DNA of 7,108 bases from DATLGB01 sp038318085 (GTDB taxonomy: Bacteria > Actinomycetota > Thermoleophilia > Solirubrobacterales > Solirubrobacteraceae). This document shows, in pieces, positions 1-6,715 of this stretch. The stretch spans positions 1 to 7,108 of the forward strand of contig JBBQBV010000173.1 in NCBI GenBank assembly GCA_038318085.1. Reading direction: 5' to 3'. The notes under the pieces were generated by a model. That model did not search any database, was not told where the DNA came from, and was given only the letters and a program-made list of their open reading frames with translations. A program made the translations under genes and the position numbers. Position 1 is the first letter of the stretch, and each line of letters starts with the position of its first letter.

Positions 1-419
1 GCGTCGCTGAGGTCGGCGCCCGTCAGGTCGCAGTCCTCGAAGACGACGGCGCGCAGCCGGGCCTGCTGGAAGTCGGCCTGGGTGAGTACGCACGAGCTCA
101 CCAGCACGCGCTCCAGGCGCGCGCCGGCAAACGCGCTGAGGTCCGCGCGGCAGTCCGCGAGGACGACGTCTGCGAGCGTGCTCTGGCTGAGGTTCGCCCC
201 GGTCAGACGGCCGCGCTCGACATGCACGCGCCGCCAGGCGGCCCCGGGGGCGTCGAGGTTGGCGAGGTCGCACCCGCGCAGCTCGCAGTCGACGAGCCCC
301 AGGCCGGGCCGGCGCTCGCCGGCGAGGCTCGCGCCCTGCAGGCGGGCGCCGTCGAGACGCGCAGCGGCGAGGTCGGCCGGCTCCGGGTGCGGCGGCAGGT
401 CGGGCGGGTCGGGACGCAT
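1..419 (-). CDS. Pentapeptide-repeat protein (partial, runs off left edge)
   Basis: This gene is read leftward from an ATG at 419-417; 139 complete codons are visible and the frame is still open at base 1, so the C-terminus is missing. After a proline-rich start (residues 1-14) the protein falls into a repeating five-residue pattern of the A(D/N)Lxx type. Leu, Phe, Val or Trp recur at residues 17, 22, 27, 32, 42, 47, 52, 62, 67, 72, 77, 82, 87, 97, 102, 107, 112, 117, 122, 127, 132 and 137, all in one register. Small residues or Cys (C45, C50, C90, C110, C130) lie two positions before the central residue. The family is known to fold as a right-handed quadrilateral beta helix; roles range from DNA mimicry (gyrase protection, as in Qnr and MfpA) to unknown, and nothing here decides between them. 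An in-frame TGA lies five codons upstream (434-432), which makes this ATG the first available ATG. No good Shine-Dalgarno sequence precedes it. No signal peptide or membrane segment is visible. Confidence 0.88.
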   Translation of the reverse strand, partial: MRPDPPDLPPHPEPADLAAARLDGARLQGASLAGERRPGLGLVDCELRGCDLANLDAPGAAWRRVHVERGRLTGANLSQSTLADVVLADCRADLSAFAGARLERVLVSSCVLTQADFQQARLRAVVFEDCDLTGADLSD

Positions 420-514
420 CGCCCGGGCCAGTCAAGCATGCCGGGCGGTTGTGGGATCCGGGGGCTACGGCGGGCTGGCTAGGGGCTTTCGCCGTCCGCA
501 TCTGCCCACTGCCG

Positions 515-560
515 CGCGAGCGTGGGTCGCAACCCCCTTGAGGGGGACCAAACGCTCGCG
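515..560. repeat. Nested inverted repeat able to form a 17-bp hairpin
   Basis: Three stems are nested in 46 bp. The outer arms 515-523 and 552-560 are perfectly complementary over 9 bp (CGCGAGCGT and ACGCTCGCG). A middle GGT (525-527) pairs with ACC (547-549). The inner arms CCCCC (533-537) and GGGGG (542-546) enclose a TTGA loop. Read as DNA, the centre is a palindrome with 6-bp arms, CCCCCT-TG-AGGGGG. It lies between two divergent genes and has no U-tract on either side, so it does not look like an intrinsic terminator. It could be an operator, a leader RNA structure, or a dispersed palindromic repeat. Confidence 0.6.
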
Positions 561-572
561 GTGCCGACATCT

Positions 573-610
573 TGTGCATTTCACCCCGTCAGTGGGTGGC
601 GAAATGCACA
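573..610. repeat. Second inverted repeat with 10-bp perfect arms
   Basis: TGTGCATTTC (573-582) is the exact reverse complement of GAAATGCACA (601-610). Inside, ACCC (583-586) can pair with GGGT (594-597), leaving a three-base bulge (598-600) and a seven-base loop. Seen another way, the site is two inverted copies of TGTGCATTTC followed by RCC, which is how a dimeric regulator site could look. It begins only 12 bp after the preceding inverted repeat and is more AT-rich than its surroundings. It lies about 85 bp upstream of the flippase-like gene. Confidence 0.6.
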
Positions 611-676
611 GAAGCCCCGAGCGCCCGCGGAAGGATCGGCGCGACGCTCGACAGGGCCAGCCGGCGCGTGCCCACA

Positions 677-685
677 GGGTACGGT
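677..685 (+). promoter_or_regulatory. Candidate -10 element for the flippase-like gene
   Basis: GGGTACGGT contains TACGGT (680-685), which fits the actinobacterial TANNNT -10 pattern and ends nine bases before the GTG at 695. The same nine bases with one change (GGGTACGAT) lie just before the 87-aa protein gene. If used, transcription would start at or within a few bases of the start codon, giving a leaderless or nearly leaderless message. No convincing -35 hexamer is seen at the usual distance. Confidence 0.35.
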
Positions 686-694
686 GGGGCCGCG

Positions 695-1723
695 GTGACT
701 CTCGCGTCCATCGGCTCCTTCTTCGACTCGGTCGGCGAGTTCTTCGCGAATCTCGCCCGCGTGCACTGGCTGACGCTGGTGCTCGGGCTGACGTTCTTCG
801 GGATCTACCTGACCCTGCGCTCGCGCGCGTGGTTTCACGTGCTGCGCGCCGCCTATCCCGGCGAGCCGATCCAGTGGCGCCGTGTCTGGGGCGCCTACAT
901 GGCCGCCTATGGCTTCAACAACGTCGTCCCGGCGCGCGGCGGGGACGTTATGAAGCTCTTTTTGACCAAGACGTCGATACCGAAGGCCAGCTACCCCGCC
1001 GTGGGCTCCTCGCTGTTCGTCGAGGGCATCTTCGACCTGACGATCGCGATCCCGGTCCTGGCCTTCGCATTCAGCCAGGGCGTCTTTCCCAAGCCGCCCG
1101 ACTTCTCCAGGCTCAACGCGTTCGACCTGTCCTACTTCGCCTCGCACCCGCGCGGGACGCTGTTCGGGCTGACGGTCCTCGGCATCCTCGTGTTCGCCGG
1201 CTTCGCCCTGCTCAGCGCCCGCGTGCGCGCGTTCTGGGCGCGCGTGCGCCAGGGCCTCGTGATCCTGCGTGATCGCCGCCGCTACCTGCGCGAGGTGTGG
1301 CTGGTCCAGTTCGCCGGATGGCTGTTTCGCTGCGCGGCCTTCTGGTGCCTGCTCGAGGCGTTCGGGGTCGGCGGATCGGTGCGCAACGTGCTGCTCGTGC
1401 TCGGGACCAACGCCGTCGCGGCCATCGTGCCCTTCACGCCGGGTGGCGCCGGCGTGCAGCAGGCGCTGCTCGTGAAGGTCTTCGGCAGCAGCTCGGTCGT
1501 GGCGGCCTACTCCGTCGGCCAGCAGATCGCCATCGGCGTGTTCTCGCTCGCGATGGGCTTCATCGCCCTGGTGACGATCTTCAAGTTCCGCTCCTTCAAG
1601 GAGGCCATCGCCTCGGGCAAGGCGTCGCGAGCCGCCGAGGGCCCCGGGTCGTCGGGCGACGAGCCGCCCCGCGGCGGCCCGGAGTCGCCGGACCGCCGCC
1701 GCCGGCAGCGGGAAGCTGCCTAG
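695..1723 (+). CDS. Flippase-like integral membrane protein (lysylphosphatidylglycerol synthase TM-domain family, UPF0104)
   Basis: This is a 342-residue multi-pass membrane protein, close to the family's usual 300-350. Hydrophobic segments are seen at about 23-43, 67-79, 108-128, 156-176, 203-222, 230-249 and 270-296. Two family-type signatures are present: an early N-x-V-x-P-x-R-x-G-D motif (residues 76-84, followed by VMKLFL) and a late P-F-T-P-G-G-A-G-V motif (246-254). The glutamate commonly found after the second motif is replaced here by Q255-Q256. Relatives form the membrane domain of MprF and of stand-alone proteins thought to move lipid-linked molecules across the membrane; the substrate cannot be told from sequence. 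The tail (305-342) is polar, charged and probably disordered. I chose the GTG at 695 because the protein becomes family-like directly after it; the frame is open upstream to a TTG at 572, but that stretch is unlike a protein and runs through an inverted repeat. The stop overlaps the convergent neighbour's stop. Confidence 0.82.
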   Translation: MTLASIGSFFDSVGEFFANLARVHWLTLVLGLTFFGIYLTLRSRAWFHVLRAAYPGEPIQWRRVWGAYMAAYGFNNVVPARGGDVMKLFLTKTSIPKASYPAVGSSLFVEGIFDLTIAIPVLAFAFSQGVFPKPPDFSRLNAFDLSYFASHPRGTLFGLTVLGILVFAGFALLSARVRAFWARVRQGLVILRDRRRYLREVWLVQFAGWLFRCAAFWCLLEAFGVGGSVRNVLLVLGTNAVAAIVPFTPGGAGVQQALLVKVFGSSSVVAAYSVGQQIAIGVFSLAMGFIALVTIFKFRSFKEAIASGKASRAAEGPGSSGDEPPRGGPESPDRRRRQREAA

Positions 1724-1983
1724 GCCAGGCCCTGGCGCGCTTCGCGCACGAGCGTGACGGCCTCCGGGAACACCACGGCCATCACCGCCCGGATCTGCTG
1801 CGCCTGGTCCTCCGCGCCGCCCTGCAGGTTGATGCGAGCCACCGCGGCGCACGTCATGTCGACGGCGAGCTTGATGGCGTTGTCCGCCCAGGCCAGGTTC
1901 TGCGCGCCCTGCATCTGCTCCATCGCCTCCTGCAGGCGCTTTTGGAGGTCTGGGTCGTTGAAGAAACCGCCGAAGCCTTCCAT
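1720..1983 (-). CDS. Small uncharacterised protein, 87 aa
   Basis: I do not recognise the family. The protein is 87 residues, soluble and probably mostly helical. It begins with a Gly/Phe-rich stretch (MEGFGGFF), then a charged, Gln-rich segment (residues 10-28) that could form an amphipathic helix, then a likely helix with DNAIKLAVDMTCAAVARI (about 34-51), a GGAEDQAQQ turn (55-63), and a final helix containing AVMAVVFPEAVTLVREA (66-82). It has no signal peptide or membrane span. It lies 4 bp downstream of the methyltransferase stop on the same strand, so the two are probably co-expressed. The ATG at 1983 lacks a clear Shine-Dalgarno sequence but has TACGAT exactly six bases upstream, so it may also have its own leaderless promoter. 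The frame continues upstream for 28 codons, but these overlap the methyltransferase end and look like read-through. Its stop shares CTAG with the convergent flippase gene. Confidence 0.72.
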   Translation of the reverse strand: MEGFGGFFNDPDLQKRLQEAMEQMQGAQNLAWADNAIKLAVDMTCAAVARINLQGGAEDQAQQIRAVMAVVFPEAVTLVREARQGLA

Positions 1984-1987
1984 GTGA

Positions 1988-2911
1988 TCATCGTACCCGC
2001 CGCGCGAGCACGGCCACCGTGCCTCCGCGCCCCGCGGCCCCGGCCGTTGCCTCGGCGGCCAGGGCAACCGGGATCAGCGGGAGCGCCAGCGCGGTGGGCA
2101 CGGCGTCGGCGGCGCGCACCGGCGCGTTGCGCTTGAGCGCGTGATAGAGCCAGGAGGGGGTCGGCGTCGCGCGGTTGACGAGCGACTGCCAGAGCCCGAA
2201 CGGGTTGTGCTCGAGCAGCACGTGCTCGGCGCCGGAGATCTCGAAGCCGGTGCGCTTCAGCAGCGTCTGAAGGCCGCGGGCAGTGAAGTGGGTGCGGTGT
2301 CGCGGCAGGTCGAGGTGATACCAGCGCGGCCCGGCCAGACGGGCCTGCAGCGAGTCGAGGTTCGGCACGCCGGCCAGCAGCACGCCGCCGGGGCGAAGCC
2401 AGCCGCGCAGGCGCTCAAGCGCGGCCCCGGGGCGCTCGACGTGCTCGAGCACGTGCCACAGGGTGATCGCCCCGAGCGAGCCTGCCTCCACCGTCGCGCG
2501 CTCGAGCGCGACCGCCTCCACGTGCGCGGCGGGCGAGCGCCCGGACGGCTCGATGCCGCGCGCGTCCCAGCCCGCGCCGCGCGCGTGCGCCACGAAGCGC
2601 CCGCGCCCCGCCCCGACGTCGAGCAGCGGTCCCGGGGGGGAGGCCGCCCGGGCGAGGATCGCGAGGCGCCGGCGGTCGAACGCGCGCAGGATGGGAGCCG
2701 CAGCCCCCGCGCCGTGCGGGGCGCCCGGCCGGTAGGCGCCGGCCTCGTGGGCGGCGGAGAACTCCGGGGGCGGGCCGGCGGTCACGGCGGTGCCGCAGCC
2801 GGCGCAGCGCAGCAGCAGGTGCGTGGCCTGCGACTCCGGCTCGTGATCGGGGGCGCGGCGCCAGGCGCGCAGTGCCCCGCCGCAGGCCGGACAGGGGGCG
2901 TCGACGCTCAC
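1988..2911 (-). CDS. Class I SAM-dependent methyltransferase with N-terminal zinc ribbon
   Basis: This 307-residue protein has a four-cysteine zinc-ribbon-like start (C7-x2-C10 and C36-x2-C39), then a Rossmann methyltransferase domain. The SAM-binding motif I is LLDVGAGRGRF (96-106), and the acidic end of beta 2 is in GIEPS (119-123). The motif around LWHVLEHVERP (151-161) and the following LRPGGVLLAGVPN are typical of the Methyltransf_23-type family, as is a downstream H-L-D-L-P-R-H segment. A hydrophobic stretch near the C-terminus (ALALPLIPVALAAEA) may touch the membrane. Relatives often act on sugars, lipids or quinone-like molecules, frequently in cell-envelope gene clusters; the substrate here is unknown. 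The start is the GTG at 2911-2909, chosen because the zinc ribbon begins six residues later and no other plausible start lies close upstream. AGGG eight bases before it could serve as a ribosome site, or TAGGGT as a -10 element. The 87-aa gene follows by 4 bp. Confidence 0.88.
   Translation of the reverse strand: MSVDAPCPACGGALRAWRRAPDHEPESQATHLLLRCAGCGTAVTAGPPPEFSAAHEAGAYRPGAPHGAGAAAPILRAFDRRRLAILARAASPPGPLLDVGAGRGRFVAHARGAGWDARGIEPSGRSPAAHVEAVALERATVEAGSLGAITLWHVLEHVERPGAALERLRGWLRPGGVLLAGVPNLDSLQARLAGPRWYHLDLPRHRTHFTARGLQTLLKRTGFEISGAEHVLLEHNPFGLWQSLVNRATPTPSWLYHALKRNAPVRAADAVPTALALPLIPVALAAEATAGAAGRGGTVAVLARRVR
1990..1998 (-). promoter_or_regulatory. Candidate -10 element for the 87-aa protein gene
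   Basis: On the minus strand GGGTACGAT ends six bases before the ATG at 1983. TACGAT fits TANNNT, and a six-base gap would put the first transcribed base on the A of ATG. The site overlaps the last codons and stop of the methyltransferase gene. It matches the element upstream of the flippase-like gene in eight of nine positions. The placement is inference from pattern and spacing only. Confidence 0.35.
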
Positions 2912-2916
2912 AGCAT

Positions 2917-2956
2917 GAACCCTAAGGGCCCATCCCGCTCGGAAGAGAACCCTAAG
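2917..2956. promoter_or_regulatory. Two direct copies of GAACCCTAAG in a divergent promoter region
   Basis: GAACCCTAAG occurs at 2917-2926 and again at 2947-2956, exactly 30 bp apart, which is about three helical turns. The whole gap between the methyltransferase GTG and the membrane-protein ATG is only 57 bp, so both promoters must lie in or near it. On the minus strand each copy reads CTTAGGGTTC; the proximal TAGGGT (2924-2919) ends seven bases before the methyltransferase GTG and fits TANNNT. On the plus strand TAAGCT (2953-2958), overlapping the second copy, ends ten bases before the ATG at 2969. The repeat could be a regulator site, or duplicated promoter elements. Confidence 0.45.
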
Positions 2957-2968
2957 CTTCCGTGCTGC

Positions 2969-3913
2969 ATGGCCACCGCCGAGGTACCGACCGCGTCCCC
3001 CGACGAGCAGCTCGCCTGGGAGGCCGAGCAGCGGCCCCGCGCGGCGATCGCGGCGATCGCGGCGGGCGTGCTGGCGATCCTCGGCGCGATCTTCAGCCGC
3101 TTGTCGCTCGCGGGCGCGCCGACGCCGACGCTCCCGGACTCGCTGCGCAACCTCGAGCAGCCGGGGCCGATCGGCGATCACGAGAGCCTGCGCGTCCCGC
3201 TCTTTCAGTTCTTTGCAGACCACGCCAGCGCTGTGCTGGCCGGTGCGGTGCTGCTCGGCCTCGCCGCCGTCGCGGCGGCGCTCACCCTCTCCTTCCTGGC
3301 CCGCGCCGCGCGCGCTCGCTCGGAGCGCTTCCCGCGCTTCGGCACCTACATCGCCCTCGTCGGCGCCGCGGCGGTGCTCGTCGGCTCCATGCTCGTCGCG
3401 CTCGGGACGCGCGCGTGGGTCGACGATCTGCTCGCCTCCTCCCGCACCATCAAGGCCTTCGACGACATCTCGCGCCCGGCCGCGCTCGACGCCGGCCAGA
3501 TCGTCGTGCAGGTCGGCGGCCTCGTCCTCGCCGGCTCCTACGTCCTCGTCGCCCTGCACAGCATGCGCACGGGGCTGCTGCCGCGCGCGTGGGGGATTCT
3601 GGGCATCTTCGTCGGCGTGATGGTCGTCCTGCCCGTCCCGCTGTTCTCCGAGGTCCTGCAGCCGGTCTGGCTGCTCGCGGTCGCCGTGCTGATCCTGCAG
3701 CGCTGGCCCGGCGGGACCCCGCCGGCGTGGATCACCGGCAAGGCCGAGCCCTGGCCCACGGGGGCCCAGCTGCGCGAGGAGCGCCAGAAGGCGCGCGGGG
3801 GCCCGGTGGCCAAGCCGAAGGTCAAGGCCGCCGAGGAGCCCGTCCTCGCCACCGGGCGTCCGGCGAAGCCGCATCCGTCCTCCAAGAAGCGCAAGCGCAA
3901 GCGCCGCAGCTGA
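2969..3913 (+). CDS. Six-helix integral membrane protein of unknown function
   Basis: I do not recognise a named family. The 314-residue protein has about six hydrophobic segments: 24-44, 86-110, 125-147, 175-197, 204-224 and 229-245. A soluble stretch (about 45-85) separates helices 1 and 2, and a polar loop (148-173) with several Asp and Ser separates 3 and 4. After the last helix comes a Pro/Trp-rich segment (WPGGTPPAWITGKAEPWPT, 246-264) and then a strongly basic, probably disordered tail ending in KKRKRKRR (306-313), which by the positive-inside rule should face the cytoplasm and could bind nucleic acid or acidic lipid. The general look is like uncharacterised actinobacterial membrane proteins of the DUF4386 kind, but that is only a resemblance. 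I prefer the ATG at 2969; an in-frame ATG at 2915 would add 18 residues and would sit 3 bp from the divergent methyltransferase start, leaving no room for a promoter. No Shine-Dalgarno sequence is seen at either start. Confidence 0.75.
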   Translation: MATAEVPTASPDEQLAWEAEQRPRAAIAAIAAGVLAILGAIFSRLSLAGAPTPTLPDSLRNLEQPGPIGDHESLRVPLFQFFADHASAVLAGAVLLGLAAVAAALTLSFLARAARARSERFPRFGTYIALVGAAAVLVGSMLVALGTRAWVDDLLASSRTIKAFDDISRPAALDAGQIVVQVGGLVLAGSYVLVALHSMRTGLLPRAWGILGIFVGVMVVLPVPLFSEVLQPVWLLAVAVLILQRWPGGTPPAWITGKAEPWPTGAQLREERQKARGGPVAKPKVKAAEEPVLATGRPAKPHPSSKKRKRKRRS

Positions 3914-3915
3914 GC

Positions 3916-3951
3916 CCGCCCGGGCGGCGGTTTGGCGCGAGGCCCGGGCGG
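3916..3951 (+). terminator. GC-rich inverted repeat, possible terminator
   Basis: CCGCCCGGGC (3916-3925) and GCCCGGGCGG (3942-3951) are exact reverse complements over 10 bp around a 16-base loop. The left arm also forms part of a shorter 12-bp palindrome (3916-3927). The repeat starts three bases after the membrane-protein stop and would end that transcript before the acetate genes. It is followed only by TTAG, not a T-run, so an intrinsic terminator is possible rather than certain. The rest of the gap up to the SatP start holds no promoter that I can recognise. Confidence 0.4.
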
Positions 3952-4013
3952 TTAGCCCCAGCGACAACTGGTCATGGCGCTCGGCGCCGTCGCGGTGCCG
4001 GTCGTCGGAGAAG

Positions 4014-4020
4014 AGGAGGG
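4014..4020 (+). promoter_or_regulatory. Ribosome binding site deciding the SatP start
   Basis: AGGAGGG lies four bases before the ATG at 4025 and only one base before the adjacent in-frame ATG at 4022. The spacing favours the second ATG. It also argues against the in-frame ATG at 3974, because the ribosome site would then lie inside the coding region. Confidence 0.7.
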
Positions 4021-4024
4021 CATG

Positions 4025-4684
4025 ATGGAAGCTGGGACTGCTGGCCGCCGGGACTCCGCGCCGGGCCGCCCGGCGAACACGGGTCAGGACGACCGGGCCA
4101 CCGAGCCGACCGGAGGGCACTGGAAGGTCGCCGATCCGGGCCCGCTCGGCCTCGCCGCCTTCGCGCTGACCACCTTCGTACTGAGCATGTTCAACTCCGG
4201 CATCCTGGATGCCAAGGGCGAGCCGATCGTCTTCGGCCTCGCCCTGGCTTACGGCGGGCTCGCGCAGCTGCTGGCGGGCATGTGGGAGTTCCGTACCGGC
4301 AACACCTTCGGCGCTGTCGCGTTCACGTCCTACGGTGCGTTCTGGCTGTCGTTCTGGGCCTTCGAGCAGTTCTACGCCAAGAGCGTCCCGGAGGCCGCCC
4401 TCGGCCAGGCCGTCGGCGTCTACCTCGTCGGGTGGGGGGTCTTCACGGCGTATATGTTCATCGCCTCCCTCCGTACGACGGGGGCGATCGCTTTGGTGTT
4501 CGTGTTGCTGGCCGTGACGTTCCTGCTGCTGGGCATCGGCGAGTGGTCGGGGACCGCCGGCGTCGCCAAGGCCGGCGGGTTCTTCGGGCTCGCCACCGCC
4601 GCCGCGGCCTGGTACGCATCGTTCGCAGCGGTCACCAACGCCACGTTCGGTCGTACCGTGATGCCGGTGAAGCCGCTCAACTAG
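4025..4684 (+). CDS. satP: Acetate/succinate transporter, GPR1/FUN34/YaaH (SatP) family
   Basis: The 219-residue protein has a polar 30-residue N-terminus followed by six hydrophobic segments, as expected for this family of inner-membrane acetate and succinate carriers or channels. The family signature NPAPLGL appears just before helix 1 as DPGPLGL (residues 37-43), with Asn to Asp and Ala to Gly changes. Other family-type features follow: FNSGI at the end of helix 1, a YGGLAQLLAGMWEFRTGNTFG stretch (about 76-96) across helix 2 and its loop, and SYGAFWLSFWA in helix 3. The N-terminal extension is somewhat longer than in the E. coli protein (188 aa). The gene is followed after 42 bp by acetyl-CoA synthetase on the same strand with no obvious terminator between, so it is probably the first gene of an acetate-uptake and activation operon. 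The ATG at 4025 is preferred from ribosome-site spacing. The alternative is a formate- or ammonium-permeating relative, but the context favours acetate. Confidence 0.9.
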   Translation: MEAGTAGRRDSAPGRPANTGQDDRATEPTGGHWKVADPGPLGLAAFALTTFVLSMFNSGILDAKGEPIVFGLALAYGGLAQLLAGMWEFRTGNTFGAVAFTSYGAFWLSFWAFEQFYAKSVPEAALGQAVGVYLVGWGVFTAYMFIASLRTTGAIALVFVLLAVTFLLLGIGEWSGTAGVAKAGGFFGLATAAAAWYASFAAVTNATFGRTVMPVKPLN

Positions 4685-4714
4685 CCCTCCGGGACCGGTC
4701 TCGACCTTCAAATC

Positions 4715-4721
4715 AGAGGAG
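4715..4721 (+). promoter_or_regulatory. Ribosome binding site of acs
   Basis: AGAGGAG lies five bases upstream of the GTG at 4727 and supports that non-ATG start. The 42-bp gap in which it sits also has a GACCGGTC palindrome (4693-4700) but no clear promoter or terminator. Confidence 0.75.
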
Positions 4722-4726
4722 ACGCA

Positions 4727-6712
<1,986 letters not shown>

Positions 6713-6715
6713 CGC

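Noticed and set aside
515..610. The two inverted repeats as a CRISPR array or a bidirectional terminator
   Set aside because: The two units differ in sequence and there are no repeated spacers; the flanking genes diverge, and there is no T-run on either strand.
572..694. A 41-residue N-terminal extension of the flippase-like protein from the TTG at 572
   Set aside because: It would run through the second inverted repeat, it is not protein-like, and family similarity begins only near the GTG at 695.
82..1272. A 396-codon plus-strand open frame across the pentapeptide-repeat gene and the divergent gap
   Set aside because: It is Arg/Ala/Ser-rich with no motif, and it overlaps the pentapeptide-repeat gene and the flippase-like gene, both of which show family patterns in other frames.
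581..1852. A 423-codon minus-strand open frame opposite the flippase-like gene
   Set aside because: Its translation is rich in Arg, Gly, Ala and Glu with no domain, while the opposite strand encodes a credible membrane protein.
2915..2968. An 18-residue N-terminal extension of the six-helix membrane protein
   Set aside because: Starting at 2915 would leave only 3 bp to the divergent methyltransferase start, and the extension is encoded by the direct-repeat region; the ATG at 2969 is more plausible, though not proven.
3974..4024. A 17-residue extension of SatP from the ATG at 3974
   Set aside because: The strong ribosome site at 4014-4020 would lie inside the coding sequence, and nothing resembling a ribosome site precedes 3974.
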